Below, one piece after another: positions 1 to 8,930 of a stretch of 36,713 nt of DNA. This DNA is from Rubrivivax sp. (GTDB lineage: Bacteria > Pseudomonadota > Gammaproteobacteria > Burkholderiales > Burkholderiaceae_C). Numbering within the stretch: the stretch's first letter is position 1; each line of letters opens with the position of its first letter. The translations under genes and the position numbers were made by a program. Where the stretch lies: contig JAEUPC010000054.1 in assembly GCA_016789865.1 (NCBI GenBank), positions 1-36,713 on the forward strand, given 5' to 3'. Below the pieces are notes generated by a model. It was not told the origin of the DNA, made no database searches, and saw only the letters and a program-made list of their open reading frames with translations.

Positions 1-472
1 GCGGCACCTGGTTCATGATGGCCGCGCCGTCCACCAGCCAGCCGATGGTGCCGATGTCGGCCCAGTTCAGCGTGGGGTAGTTGAATATGCTGCTGTACTT
101 GGCCTTGCCGCTGTGCAGCGCCTCGATCATCTGGTCGCGGCTGGTGCCCAGCGTCTCGGCCGCGGCATACAGGTACAGGCCGTGGCCGCCCTCGTCCTGG
201 ATCTTGGCCAGCAGGATCGCCTTGCGCTTGAGCGTAGGCGCGCGCGTGACCCAGTTGCCCTCGGGCAGCATGCCCACGATCTCGCTGTGCGCGTGCTGGC
301 TGATCTGCCGCACGAGCGTCTTGCGGTAGTGGTCGGGCATCCAGTCCTTGGCCTCGATGAACGCACCGTCATCGATGCGCGCCTCGAAGCGCTGCTCCAG
401 CGCCGCTTCTTCGGCGCTGCGCACGGTCTTGCGCTCTTCCTTGGGCGCCAGGTCCATGGCTTGCGTGTACAT
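1..472 (-). CDS. paaA: Phenylacetyl-CoA 1,2-epoxidase subunit A (PaaA), partial
   Basis: Catalytic diiron subunit of the multicomponent epoxidase (PaaABCE) that converts phenylacetyl-CoA to the ring-1,2-epoxide in the cytoplasm. The visible 157 N-terminal residues carry the family signature: [20 protein letters not shown] near residues 55-74, with a likely diiron Glu at 64, and the ExxH metal motif EGGH at 94-97, followed by [12 protein letters not shown]. The ATG is preceded by AGGAGA at a good distance. The gene starts 12 bp after the paaK stop, so it is co-transcribed with paaK. The C-terminal half and presumably paaBCDE lie beyond the left edge. The identification is secure from the close match to the remembered family sequence. 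Confidence 0.96.
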   Translation of the reverse strand, partial: MYTQAMDLAPKEERKTVRSAEEAALEQRFEARIDDGAFIEAKDWMPDHYRKTLVRQISQHAHSEIVGMLPEGNWVTRAPTLKRKAILLAKIQDEGGHGLYLYAAAETLGTSRDQMIEALHSGKAKYSSIFNYPTLNWADIGTIGWLVDGAAIMNQVP

Positions 473-484
473 GCGGTGGGTCTC

Positions 485-1807
485 CTACTTGGGACGTCGA
501 TCGATCACGCGCCGCGCCTTGCCGACCAAGGTGCGCTCCACCGAGTCGGGCAGCCCGACATCGACCCGTGTGCTCACGCCGATCAGCGTCTTGATGCGCT
601 CCTGCAGCTCGCGGCCGATGGCACCGCGGTCGGCGCCGGCATGCGCCGGCGTGACCTCGACCTTCACCTCGACCTCGTCGAGCAGGCCTTCGCGCGTGAC
701 GACGATCTGGTACTGCCCCGAAAGCCTGCCGTGCGACAGCACCAGCTCCTCCACCTGGGTGGGGAACATGTTGACGCCGCGGATGATGAGCATGTCGTCG
801 CTGCGGCCGACGATCTTGCCCATGCGGCGCATGCTGCGCGCCGTGGGCGGCAGCAGGCGCGTCAGGTCGCGGGTGCGGTAGCGCACGATCGGCAGCGCTT
901 CCTTGGTCAGCGTGGTGAACACCAGTTCGCCTTCGCTGCCGCCCTTGGCCTCGTCGTACGGCAGCACCGCGCCCGTCTCCGGGTCGATGATCTCCGGGTA
1001 GAAATGGTCTTCCCAGATCACCGGGCCGTCCTTGGCCTCGATGCACTCGTTGGCCACGCCCGGGCCCATCACTTCGGAAAGGCCGTAGATGTCCACCGCA
1101 TCGATGTCTGCGCTTTGCTCGATGTCGCGGCGCATCTGCTCGGTCCACGGCTCGGCGCCGAAGATGCCCACACTGATCGACATCTGGCGCGGGTCCTTGC
1201 CCTGGCGGCGGAACTCCTCGACGATGACCTGCATGTAGCTCGGGGTCACCATGATGATGTCGGGGCGGAAGTCCTCGATCAGCTGCACCTGCTTCTCGGT
1301 CTGGCCGCCGCCCATCGGAACGACGCTGCAGCCCAGCCGCTCGGCGCCGTAGTGCGCTCCGAGGCCACCCGTGAACAGGCCATAACCGTAGGCCACGTGC
1401 ACGATGTCGCCCGCGCGGCCGCCGCTGGCGCGGATGCTGCGCGCCGCGAGGTCGGCCCAGCGGTCGATGTCGCCCTTCGTGTAGCCCACCACCGTGGGCT
1501 TGCCGGTGGTGCCGCTGCTGGCGTGGATGCGCACCACCTGCTCGCGCGGCACGGCAAACATGCCGAAGGGATAGTTGGCGCGCAGGTCGGCCTTGCTCGT
1601 GAACGGGAACTTCGCCAGGTCGGCCAGCGAGCGGCAGTCGTCAGGGTGCACGCCCTTGGCGTCGAACGCGCGCCGGTAGTGCGGCACGTTGTCGTAAGCG
1701 TGCCGCAGCGTCCAGCGCAGCCGCTGCAGCTGCAGCGCCTGCAGTTCGTCGCGGCCGGCACGTTCGATCGGTTCGAGCTCACCGGGCTGGGGGGCCTTCA
1801 CGGGCAT
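485..1807 (-). CDS. paaK: Phenylacetate--CoA ligase PaaK
   Basis: Activates phenylacetate to phenylacetyl-CoA with ATP and CoA, the entry step of the aerobic hybrid pathway. At 440 residues it matches the usual length (about 437). It is an ANL adenylating enzyme: the P-loop-like SSGTTGKP lies at 97-104, the A5 motif [10 protein letters not shown] at 241-250, YRTRD at 310-314 and the hinge GRSDDML at 334-340. The C-terminal VGKARRVID supplies the catalytic lysine near residue 430. The ATG has AGGAGA upstream. It lies 41 bp after paaI and 12 bp before paaA, on the same strand. If the aldehyde oxidoreductase at the right end makes phenylacetate, PaaK would be the next step. Confidence 0.97.
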   Translation of the reverse strand: MPVKAPQPGELEPIERAGRDELQALQLQRLRWTLRHAYDNVPHYRRAFDAKGVHPDDCRSLADLAKFPFTSKADLRANYPFGMFAVPREQVVRIHASSGTTGKPTVVGYTKGDIDRWADLAARSIRASGGRAGDIVHVAYGYGLFTGGLGAHYGAERLGCSVVPMGGGQTEKQVQLIEDFRPDIIMVTPSYMQVIVEEFRRQGKDPRQMSISVGIFGAEPWTEQMRRDIEQSADIDAVDIYGLSEVMGPGVANECIEAKDGPVIWEDHFYPEIIDPETGAVLPYDEAKGGSEGELVFTTLTKEALPIVRYRTRDLTRLLPPTARSMRRMGKIVGRSDDMLIIRGVNMFPTQVEELVLSHGRLSGQYQIVVTREGLLDEVEVKVEVTPAHAGADRGAIGRELQERIKTLIGVSTRVDVGLPDSVERTLVGKARRVIDRRPK

Positions 1808-1848
1808 GGGGTGTCTCCTGGGCTTCGCGTTCTTGTCCGTCCGGGTCT

Positions 1849-2337
1849 TCAGGCCGTGTCGGTGCGGGGCACCATCCGGCCCATCGGCAGGCCGTCGACC
1901 ACGGGCTTGCCTTTCATCGTGTAGCTGCGGCCGCGGAAGGCGGCGACGCGCTCACCCTTCTGGTTGGTGACCTCGATGTCGTAGACGCCGGTGCGGCCGG
2001 CCTTCGACAGCTCGGTGCCGCGGGCCGCCAGCACGTCTCCCAGCCGCGCCGAGGCGACGAGATTGATGTCGAAGCCCGCCGCCACGGTGACCTCGTTGTA
2101 CGAATTGCAGGCGTAGGCGAACGCGCTGTCGGCCAGCGTGGCGATGAGGCCGCCGTGGCACAAGTCATGGCCATTGAGCATGTCGTCGCGCACGGTCATG
2201 GTCAGTGTGGCCGTGCCCGGGCCGATCTCGACGACCTTGATGCCCAGCAGCCGCGACGCGCGGTCGTCGGCCCACATCTCGTCGCGCGCGGCCTCAGCCA
2301 CGAGTTGCGGGGTGATGGCGATGACGGGCGAACGCAT
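1849..2337 (-). CDS. paaI: Hydroxyphenylacetyl-CoA thioesterase PaaI
   Basis: Hotdog-fold thioesterase of 162 residues. It rescues CoA by hydrolysing ring-hydroxylated phenylacetyl-CoA dead-end products of the Paa pathway. The signature stretch NGHDLCHGGLIATLAD runs from residue 55, and Asp70 corresponds to the catalytic Asp61 of the E. coli enzyme. SAFAYACNS follows as in the family. The start ATG lies 3 bp after the paaG stop, so the two genes are probably translationally coupled. The N-terminal extension of about 9 residues relative to E. coli PaaI is unremarkable. Confidence 0.95.
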   Translation of the reverse strand: MRSPVIAITPQLVAEAARDEMWADDRASRLLGIKVVEIGPGTATLTMTVRDDMLNGHDLCHGGLIATLADSAFAYACNSYNEVTVAAGFDINLVASARLGDVLAARGTELSKAGRTGVYDIEVTNQKGERVAAFRGRSYTMKGKPVVDGLPMGRMVPRTDTA

Positions 2338-2340
2338 GGC

Positions 2341-3168
2341 TCAGCGGTCCTTGAAGACGGCCGGCCGCTTGGCCAGGAAAGCGGCCACGCCTTCGGCGAA
2401 ATCGGCACCGCGGCCCATGCGGCCTTGCACCTGGGCCTCGCGCGACAGCGCGGCGCCGAAGTCCAGCGGCACAGCCGCGTCGACGGCCAGCCGTGTCTCG
2501 GCCAGCGCCTTGCTCGACATGGCGGCCAGGCGGTTGGCCAGCGTCATTGCCGTGTCCAGCAGCACTGCGTCGTCGACGCACTTCCAGATCAGGCCGATGC
2601 GCTCGGCTTCCTCGGCCGGCAGCTTGTCGCCGCTCATCGCCAGGCCGATGGCGCGGGCGCGCCCCACCAAGCGCGGCAGCAGCCAGGTGCCGCCGCAGTC
2701 GGGGATGAGGCCGATCTTGCTGAAGGCCTGGATGAAGCTGGCACTGCGTGCCGCCAGCACGAAGTCGCAGCACAGCGCGAAATTTGCCCCGGCGCCGGCG
2801 GCCACGCCATTGACGGCGGCGATCACCGGCACCGGCATCGTGCGCACACGCTCGGCCAGCGGCTTGTAGTGGCGCTCGACCACGGCCCCTACGTCGGCGT
2901 CGGGGCCCATCGCTGGATCGGCCAGGTCCTGCCCGGCGCAGAAGCCACGCCCCGCGCCGGTGATCACCACCGCGCGCACGGCACTGTCGTCGGCCGCGGC
3001 CTGCAAGGCAGGCAGCAGCAGCGCGTGCATCGCCGCGGTGAAGCTGTTCAAAGCCGCCGGCCGGTTCAGCGTCAGCACCGTCACGGCCCCGTGGCGGGCC
3101 ACCAGCAGCGGCGCGGGCGCCGTGGCATCTGGCGACACGCCGGCCGCCGGGTTGGAAGGTTCGCTCAA
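2341..3168 (-). CDS. paaG: 1,2-epoxyphenylacetyl-CoA isomerase PaaG
   Basis: Enoyl-CoA hydratase/isomerase-family enzyme that isomerises the ring epoxide to the oxepin-CoA. With the TTG start chosen here it has 275 residues, close to the usual 262. Oxyanion-hole segments are GFCAGQDL (75-82) and NGVAAGAGANFA (120-131). Asp157 in GLIPDCGG corresponds to the catalytic Asp136 of E. coli PaaG. The frame is open to an ATG at 3246, but that start lacks a ribosome site and adds an Arg-rich tail. The TTG at 3168 has GGAGA five bases upstream; a GTG at 3180 is also possible. It is the first gene of the minus-strand paa operon in this window. Confidence 0.93.
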   Translation of the reverse strand: MSEPSNPAAGVSPDATAPAPLLVARHGAVTVLTLNRPAALNSFTAAMHALLLPALQAAADDSAVRAVVITGAGRGFCAGQDLADPAMGPDADVGAVVERHYKPLAERVRTMPVPVIAAVNGVAAGAGANFALCCDFVLAARSASFIQAFSKIGLIPDCGGTWLLPRLVGRARAIGLAMSGDKLPAEEAERIGLIWKCVDDAVLLDTAMTLANRLAAMSSKALAETRLAVDAAVPLDFGAALSREAQVQGRMGRGADFAEGVAAFLAKRPAVFKDR

Positions 3169-3492
3169 GCTCGTCTCCACCAAGGGGTTGCGCGGCTCGC
3201 CGAAGTCGTGGCGCCACCGCCGGCACGCTCGCCGTCGCGCAATCATGCAGCCGCCGGTTCTTCGACCGGATGGTCGGGAAATTCTAGCTGCAACGCCGCG
3301 CAGTCCTCAACCGCTTTGCCGGCCGCGGCAGCGGATGCCGCGGCAAAGGGGACCCTTCGGCGTGACGAAACGCCCCGGCGGCAGGCTCTTCACCCCGCCC
3401 GCGCTCATGGTCCGTACAAGCCACGGGGAGGCTGCCACGCCGGCCTCCCACGGCCCCGGCTGTCGCCGCCGGTGGCACACTGCCCGCGCCTC
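3169..3492. promoter_or_regulatory. Divergent paaG / sigma-factor promoter region with two inverted repeats
   Basis: This 324-bp interval separates the paa operon (leftward) from the ECF sigma factor (rightward) and must hold both promoters. Two dyads are visible. CGACC-ggat-GGTCG lies at 3263-3276. A larger one at 3314-3348 has outer arms CTTTGCC/GGCAAAG and a perfect inner pair GCCGCGGCA (3322-3330) / TGCCGCGGC (3336-3344). Since transcription diverges here, operators are more likely than terminators. The first dyad has the size expected for a TetR-type operator, and PaaR regulators of several groups are TetR-type, but no paaR gene is in the window. No convincing -10/-35 could be assigned. 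Confidence 0.4.
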
Positions 3493-4137
3493 ATGGATGA
3501 ACCCAGCGACGACCAGCTCATGCGTGCCTTCGCCGCCGGCGAGGGCCGCGCGTTCGAACGGCTCTACGCGCGCCATGAGGCGGCGCTGTACCGCTTCGTG
3601 CGCCGGCTGCTGGGTGGGGCGGCGCCGGCGCAGGTGGACGAGGTGTTCCAGGACACGTGGATGAAGGCCATCGAGGCACGCCGCAGCTGGCAACCGCAGG
3701 GTGCGGCGTTTCGCACCTGGCTGTTCACCATTGCGCACCACCGCGCCATCGATTGCCTGCGCCGAAGCGGCCGCGAAGTGGCCCTGCAGTGCGACGACGA
3801 TGACCGCGGCACCGGCCTTGCCGAGCCGGCCGGCACGCCCTGGGCGGCGTGGCCGCCGGCACCGGCAGGAGCGGCGGCAGCCGCAACGGCCGCACTGACC
3901 GCGGAGGACCGCCTGTTCTGGCGCCGCGCGGGCCAGCGGCTGCTGGACTGCCTGGACGGGCTGCCCGTGCCGCAGAAGGCCGCGTTCCTGCTGCACCACG
4001 AAGACGGGCTGGCGATGGACGAAGTGGCCCGCGCGCTGGAAGTCGGCTTCGAAACCGCCAAGACCCGGCTGCGCTACGCGATGGCCAAGCTGCGCCTGTG
4101 CATGGGCGCCTACCTGCCAGGTGAGGCTGGGGCATGA
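3493..4137 (+). CDS. ECF-family RNA polymerase sigma factor
   Basis: Directs RNA polymerase to a specific promoter set. The protein has 214 residues. Region 2 spans about 20-92 (EVFQDTWMKAIEARRSW, FRTWLFTIAHHRAIDCLRR). A linker rich in Ala and Pro follows, then region 4 at about 155-205 with the helix-turn-helix segment MDEVARALEVGFETAKTRLR. The ATG was chosen because homology starts at once (MDEPSDDQLMRAF). Its stop overlaps the next start (ATGA at 4134-4138), a typical sigma/anti-sigma arrangement. The stimulus and target genes cannot be told from sequence. Confidence 0.93.
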   Translation: MDEPSDDQLMRAFAAGEGRAFERLYARHEAALYRFVRRLLGGAAPAQVDEVFQDTWMKAIEARRSWQPQGAAFRTWLFTIAHHRAIDCLRRSGREVALQCDDDDRGTGLAEPAGTPWAAWPPAPAGAAAAATAALTAEDRLFWRRAGQRLLDCLDGLPVPQKAAFLLHHEDGLAMDEVARALEVGFETAKTRLRYAMAKLRLCMGAYLPGEAGA

Positions 4138-5492
4138 CCGCCGAAGATCCCTGGGACGCGGCGCCCGAGCCGCGCACACCACCCGACGAGCCCGCGGTGG
4201 ATGCGCATCTGCGCGCGGCGTTGCGCCACGCGCCAGACGCCACGGCGGGCTCGCCGCCGTTGCTGCGCGCCCGCATCGTGGCCGCCGCCCACCGCAGCGC
4301 CGAGGCTTCGCGCCGTGCGCTCCCCTGGCACCGCCGGCTGGCTGAGACTTTGGGCGCGCCCTGGCGACTGGGCGGCGCCGGCACGCTGGCGGCCGCGCTG
4401 CTGGCTGCCACCGTGTTGTGGGTGGGACGCGACGAGCAGCCTGCCCGGCCGCCGGCGGCTCGCAGCCCCGCACCCTTCGAAGCTGCGCGCGCGCCCGAGC
4501 CCGCGGCAGCGCCGGCAACGGCGGCAGCGCCGGAGCCTGCGCCTGGCGCGATGCCTTCACAGCCCATGGCCGATGCAACGGCATCGGCTGATCGCACTGC
4601 ACCCGCCGCTGCCCCGACACCACCCTCGAGGCCTGTGGCGCCGGCTGGCCGGGCGGCAACGCCCGAGGGCGCAGGCACAAATGCCGGTGCGCGGCCGGGC
4701 GCACCGGCGGCCCGCCCGGCACAGACTCGCCCCGTGCCCGAGGCCGCGGCACCACCGCCACCGGCGGCTGCAGGGGCGGGTGCCGCGCAACCCTTTCCGC
4801 CGGCACCGAGCGAGGCGCGCGAACGCGCCTCGGCCCAGTCGGCAGTGCCACCGCGCGCCGCTGCGACGCCTGAACGCCGCGAGGTTCAGGCGGCCGCGGC
4901 GGCGAGCCCCCCGCCTTCACGTGCCGACAGCGTCGTGGACAGCGGCCCGGCTCTTCAACGCGCGCCACCGGTGGGAACTGCCGCAGCGACTGCCGCAGCG
5001 ACTGCCGCACCCGCCACCGCGCCGGCACCGGCGCCTTCACCTGCGCCAGCGCGTGCTCAGGCGCCCTTGTCCAACCGACAGGCAGCCACCGCGGTGGCGC
5101 CGCCAGCCACGGCTTCCCCTGCCGTTGCCGGCTTGACCGCTGCTCCAGGCGCGGCCCGCCCGTCGCTGGTCGAGACCTGGCTGGCCACTGCGGGGCCGTG
5201 GCGTTGGCGCGCCGCGAACGGCGAGCAAGGAGCCGTGCCGCCCGGCTGGCTGCAGGAGTTGTCGGCCGCCACGCACCGACGGTGGGCGCCGCTTCAGATC
5301 CGCGACGCAGAGACTTCCGCCCGGGCGGAAGCGAACTCGGATGCGCTGGAGCTGTGGCCGGCAGGTGCGCTGCAGGGTCGGCTGATATGGTCCGCCGACT
5401 CGGTGGTCATCTGCCCGCCCGCTGGGGCGTGCGAGTCGGCACCACTCGAGTCGTCGGCGCAGCGCGTATTGCGCGACCGGCTGCGCCGGTAG
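4134..5492 (+). CDS. Probable anti-sigma factor: single-pass membrane protein with long Ala/Pro-rich region
   Basis: A 452-residue protein overlapping the sigma-factor stop by 4 bases. Its position and layout (soluble N-terminal 75 residues, one membrane span at about 78-98, outer domain) suggest an anti-sigma factor, but no zinc-type HxxxCxxC motif is present, so this is inference. Residues 100-340 are a low-complexity Ala/Pro run likely to span the periplasm. The last 110 residues are more ordered and may form a small folded domain (PSLVETWLATAGPWRWRA, then two Cys in VVICPPAGACES). The function of the C-terminal domain is not recognised. Confidence 0.7.
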   Translation: MTAEDPWDAAPEPRTPPDEPAVDAHLRAALRHAPDATAGSPPLLRARIVAAAHRSAEASRRALPWHRRLAETLGAPWRLGGAGTLAAALLAATVLWVGRDEQPARPPAARSPAPFEAARAPEPAAAPATAAAPEPAPGAMPSQPMADATASADRTAPAAAPTPPSRPVAPAGRAATPEGAGTNAGARPGAPAARPAQTRPVPEAAAPPPPAAAGAGAAQPFPPAPSEARERASAQSAVPPRAAATPERREVQAAAAASPPPSRADSVVDSGPALQRAPPVGTAAATAAATAAPATAPAPAPSPAPARAQAPLSNRQAATAVAPPATASPAVAGLTAAPGAARPSLVETWLATAGPWRWRAANGEQGAVPPGWLQELSAATHRRWAPLQIRDAETSARAEANSDALELWPAGALQGRLIWSADSVVICPPAGACESAPLESSAQRVLRDRLRR

Positions 5493-5748
5493 TCGCGCCC
5501 GGCCTACCCTGGCGGCAGGCGGGCGCAGGGGAAGGAGGCAGTGAGCGAACAGGCGCCGGGCACGGGTTCCGGTGCTCCGCCCAGTGGTGCGGTCGGTTTT
5601 CGCCTGTCGTCGCCGCGCACTGTGCCAGCCCCTCGCCCGGGCCTGCGGCGAAACAGCGGCATGTGCGTGCGGTTTTTCGGCCGATGGCCCCGGGTCGGCC
5701 GGCCAGGTGTGCGCAGTGCGCGCGCGTGCACAGCCATGCGGGGCGCGG

Positions 5749-7176
5749 TCAGGCTCGCGGGGTGGCGTAGCGGCGCTCCAGCCAGGCCAGCAGCGTGCGC
5801 AGCGTCTGCGCCTCGCCGCCGACCGGGCGGCCCGGCCGCGCGCCGTCGTTCCAGGCGAACAGGTCGATGTGCAGCCACGGCAGCCGGGCCGGCACGAAGT
5901 CGTCCAGGAACAGCGCCGCCGTGATCGCCCCAGCCATCGCCCCCTTGCCGGTGTTGACGAGGTCGGCGATCTCGCTCTCGATGAGCCCGTGGTACTCGGG
6001 CCACAGCGGCATGTGCCACAGCGGGTCGCGCAGCATCAGGCCCAGGTCCACCAACTCGCGCGCCATGCCCATTTCGCGGCAGAACAGCGCCGGCAGCTGC
6101 GGCCCCAGCGCGGTGCGCGCCGCGCCGGTGAGCGTGGCCAGGTCGATCATCAGGTCGGGCTTGTGCTCCGCGCCGTAGGTGAGCGCATCGCACAGGATCA
6201 CGCGCCCCTCGGCGTCGGTGTTGCCGATCTCGATGTGCAGGCCGGCGCGGGTCTTGAAGATGTCGCCAGGGCGGAAGGCATTGCCGGCGACAGCGTTTTC
6301 CACCGCCGGGATCAGCAGTTGCAGCCGCACCGGCAGCTCGATGGCCATGACCAGCTGGGCCAGCGCCAGCGCATGGGCCGCTCCTCCCATGTCCTTCTTC
6401 ATCAGGCGCATGCCGTCGGCGCTCTTGAGGTCCAGCCCGCCGGTGTCGAAGCACACGCCCTTGCCCACCAGCGTGAGCAGCGGCAGCGCGGCGCGGGCGC
6501 GGGCCCTGGCGCCCTTCGGTGCCCACGTCAGCTCGATCAGCCGCGGCGCCCGCGCCGCCGCGCGCCCCACCGCATGCACGGCCGGGAAGCCCTCGGCGAG
6601 CAGCGCCTCGCCGACCACCTCGCGCACCTTGGCCTTGCCCGGCCGGGCCGCCAGGCGCACCGCCTCGGCCAGCTCGGCGGGGCCCAGGTGTTCGGCCGGC
6701 GTGTTGACCAGGTCACGCGTGGCCGCGATCACCGTGGCCAGCAGCAGGCCGCGGCGGGCGGCGGGCGTTTCAGGCAGCTGCAGGCGCGCGGCAGCGCGCT
6801 TGCGTGGCTTGTACAGGTCGAAGGCATAACTGCCCAGTTCCCACGACTGCGCGGCGCTGGCCGGGTCGGCCGACAGGCCCGGGCCGGCGGTGGCCAGGTG
6901 GTAGTTGCCCTCGGGCAGCGCGCGCGGCAGTGCCGCCAGCAGCCAGGGGTCGGCGGCATCGGAGACGCCGGCCCACACTTCGCCCACTGCCCCTTCACGC
7001 GGACCGCCACGCGCCGGCACCAGCGCATGGGTGTGCGCCGCGCCGGTGAAGCCCACCGCCGCCAGCCAGCTGCGGGTCTGCGACGGCAGCGCCTGCGCCT
7101 GCGAGGGCCAGGTGGCGCTGGTCGTCAGGTGGACCGCCACGCTGTCGCGGGCGGGCGCTTGGAGGGCAACAGTCAT
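5749..7176 (-). CDS. Leucyl aminopeptidase family protein (M17 metallopeptidase)
   Basis: Cytoplasmic di-metal aminopeptidase removing N-terminal residues from peptides. It has 475 residues from the ATG chosen here; an upstream GTG at 7218 would add 14. The M17 metal and active-site blocks are intact: VGKGVCFDTGGLDLK, MKKDMGGAAHALALA, and the family signature NTDAEGRVIL. The C-terminal segment LPWLHIDLFAWND is also typical. The N-terminal domain is less conserved. It lies downstream of the quinoprotein-associated binding protein, 135 bp away on the same strand. A direct link to alcohol oxidation is not evident; it looks like a housekeeping peptidase. Confidence 0.93.
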   Translation of the reverse strand: MTVALQAPARDSVAVHLTTSATWPSQAQALPSQTRSWLAAVGFTGAAHTHALVPARGGPREGAVGEVWAGVSDAADPWLLAALPRALPEGNYHLATAGPGLSADPASAAQSWELGSYAFDLYKPRKRAAARLQLPETPAARRGLLLATVIAATRDLVNTPAEHLGPAELAEAVRLAARPGKAKVREVVGEALLAEGFPAVHAVGRAAARAPRLIELTWAPKGARARARAALPLLTLVGKGVCFDTGGLDLKSADGMRLMKKDMGGAAHALALAQLVMAIELPVRLQLLIPAVENAVAGNAFRPGDIFKTRAGLHIEIGNTDAEGRVILCDALTYGAEHKPDLMIDLATLTGAARTALGPQLPALFCREMGMARELVDLGLMLRDPLWHMPLWPEYHGLIESEIADLVNTGKGAMAGAITAALFLDDFVPARLPWLHIDLFAWNDGARPGRPVGGEAQTLRTLLAWLERRYATPRA

Positions 7177-7311
7177 GATGCGGGGCAGTGGCAACGGCGA
7201 GGGAACCGATGCTGCCACACCCCTGGGCGGGCGTGCCTCGCTGCGTGCGTGGCGCGCGCTGCGTGCGCCGCATGTGCCGCGCGCGGCGCGCCGGATTGCG
7301 GGCTGTTCGCG

Positions 7312-8205
7312 CTACACCGGCCGCCAGCGCACGCCGCCACGCGCGAACATCTCGCGCAGCGCCCCGCTCGACCCCAGCTCGTTGAGCACCCCTTGAAGCG
7401 CCTGCGCCAGATCGGCAGCCTCGCGCTTGACGGCGCAGCCCACGGCCCAGCCGTTGCGCGCCTGCGGCAGCGGCAACGGCTCGATGGCAAATCGCTCGTC
7501 GCGGCCGAGTGCGCTTTCCAGCTCGGAGGCCAGGCCCGCGGCGGCGACCACCTCGCCGCGCTGCAGCGCGGCGGCCGCCTCGGTGCCGTCGCGCCACTTG
7601 GTGCGCAGCTGCTCCCGATAGCGGCCCCCCTCGGCGCCGATCAGCAGCCAGCCGGCCAGCGACTGCCCGGTGACAGCCACCGCGCCGCCGCGCAGCGCGT
7701 CCAGTGAATCGAGCGACGGCAGCCGGGCCTTGTCGCGCGCGATCATCACCTGCTCGCGGAAGTACGGGCCGAAGATCTGACAGCGTGGGTTGGCCGCCAT
7801 CAGCGGCCGCTCCACCGGCACGTGCAGCATCACGTCGGCCGGGCCATAGCCGAGGTAGTGGCCGCGCCAGACCATGTTGCGCAGGTCGTCGTCCATGCTC
7901 TCGCCGGCATGGAAGGGCAGCGGGGAAGCCTCCACGCCCAGGCCCTTGGCCAGCGCCAGCGCCAACTCGGCGTCGATGCCGCGGCCTTCCTGGTGGAACG
8001 GCGGCATCGCGTGATACAGCGCCACGCTCAGCCGGCCGCGCGCCTTCACGCGGGCCAGCGCACTGTCGCCGCCAGACACTGCCGGCGCCGCACCGGGCGC
8101 GGGCCCGCTGGCCGGCGCGCCTGCCGCCGGCTGGGCATGCCCGCCGCGGCCGGCCAGCGCCAGGCCGGCGGCCAGGCCCGCGACGACGATCCGCCTGCGC
8201 CTCAC
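7312..8205 (-). CDS. Quinoprotein dehydrogenase-associated periplasmic binding protein (MoxJ/PedG-like)
   Basis: A 297-residue family-3 solute-binding-like protein of the type found beside PQQ alcohol dehydrogenases (MxaJ/XoxJ, PedG). These are periplasmic accessory proteins; a role in activating or assembling the dehydrogenase has been proposed for XoxJ. The start is a GTG whose bases overlap the pedF stop (GTGA at 8205-8202), giving an Arg-rich n-region, a hydrophobic core and a cleavage site near GHAQ. Typical features are the N-terminal LSVALYHAMPPF and GRGIDAELALALAKGLG. The adjacent pedF and the later PQQ dehydrogenase support the call. Confidence 0.87.
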   Translation of the reverse strand: MRRRRIVVAGLAAGLALAGRGGHAQPAAGAPASGPAPGAAPAVSGGDSALARVKARGRLSVALYHAMPPFHQEGRGIDAELALALAKGLGVEASPLPFHAGESMDDDLRNMVWRGHYLGYGPADVMLHVPVERPLMAANPRCQIFGPYFREQVMIARDKARLPSLDSLDALRGGAVAVTGQSLAGWLLIGAEGGRYREQLRTKWRDGTEAAAALQRGEVVAAAGLASELESALGRDERFAIEPLPLPQARNGWAVGCAVKREAADLAQALQGVLNELGSSGALREMFARGGVRWRPV

Positions 8206-8723
8206 AGCTGCTTCTCGCGCCGCGTTTCGAGGTAGGCCTTGATGGCCCACACCGCTTCCTGCGTGAGCATGGCCTCGAATGGCGGCATGTAGACCGCACC
8301 GTTTCGCGTCACGCCGCGGCGCACCTTGCCGGCGAAGAACTCGTCCACCTCCTTCACGCAGGAGTTCTTCTTCGCGGCGTCGCGCAGCGTGGCGCAGTCG
8401 TTCTCCAGCTTGCGCAGGTCGGGCGCGATGCCGCCCGAGATGGCCTCCAGGCCATGGCAGCGCGCGCAATTCTGGTTGTACGCCGAGGCACCCACCTTGA
8501 TGGCCGCATCGTGCTTGCGGTACGGGTTCTCGGGCCGCCAGTCCTTGCCCAGCTGAGGCAGGGCACGTGTGTCCACGGCCTGAGGCGTCACGTCGCCATG
8601 GGCCGGCGCACCGCCCGACCAGGCGAGCATGCCCAGCGCGAACCCGGCTGCGGCAAGTCGCAGTCGAAGGTGCAAGTGGCGTGCCCAGCCGCGAGGCGTC
8701 GGCGACAGGGTTGGGTTCGTCAT
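8202..8723 (-). CDS. pedF: Cytochrome c-550 PedF-like, electron acceptor of PQQ alcohol dehydrogenase
   Basis: Periplasmic c-type cytochrome of 173 residues that accepts electrons from quinoprotein alcohol dehydrogenases and passes them to the terminal oxidase. It has a signal peptide ending near GAPAHGD and a single haem site CARCH inside NQNCARCHGLEAISGG. The Met ligand is probably in VYMPPFEAM. Two further cysteines flank DAAKKNS and could form a disulfide. The ATG has AGGAGA upstream; the frame is open further but homology begins here. It overlaps the next gene and is preceded by a perfect sigma-54 promoter at 8819-8834. Confidence 0.93.
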   Translation of the reverse strand: MTNPTLSPTPRGWARHLHLRLRLAAAGFALGMLAWSGGAPAHGDVTPQAVDTRALPQLGKDWRPENPYRKHDAAIKVGASAYNQNCARCHGLEAISGGIAPDLRKLENDCATLRDAAKKNSCVKEVDEFFAGKVRRGVTRNGAVYMPPFEAMLTQEAVWAIKAYLETRREKQL

Positions 8724-8818
8724 GGGTGTCTCCTGGAAGTAGGCGGCGAGAATGAACCTGGCGCCGGGTTGACCTGGTTCGAGCAGGAGCGCCTGGGGTT
8801 GAAACTCAAGGGCCTTTC

Positions 8819-8834
8819 TGCAATCGGCGTGCCA
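8819..8834 (-). promoter_or_regulatory. Sigma-54 (-24/-12) promoter of pedF
   Basis: On the minus strand the sequence reads TGGCAC-GCCGA-TTGCA, an exact match to the RpoN consensus TGGCAC-N5-TTGCW with correct GG/GC spacing. The start of transcription would fall about 95 nt before the pedF... more precisely near position 8807, leaving a leader of roughly 84 nt before the ATG at 8723. A sigma-54 activator gene lies immediately upstream and divergent, which makes chance occurrence unlikely. Confidence 0.88.
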
Positions 8835-8930
8835 AGCCACGTCCGGGACGGCCAGACGCCCGCAATCGGAACCGCGGGTGCTCGCTTATCGGCGTCAACG
8901 CGAAGACGGGCCGGTGCGCTTTCGCGAGGC

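Noticed and set aside
113-1924. Rightward 600-codon frame
   Set aside because: It is antisense to paaK and paaA, and its Arg/His/Leu/Val-rich product is typical of a shadow of a GC-rich gene.
5677-5700. Inverted repeat CGGCCGA/TCGGCCG next to a run of five T as terminator
   Set aside because: The T-run lies on the wrong side of the stem for transcription from either converging gene.
5541-5924. Rightward frame starting at GTG with a perfect AGGAGG upstream
   Set aside because: The first third lies in a gap, but the rest runs antisense through the well-supported M17 peptidase. Third-position GC is lower than in real neighbours and the protein has no recognisable features.
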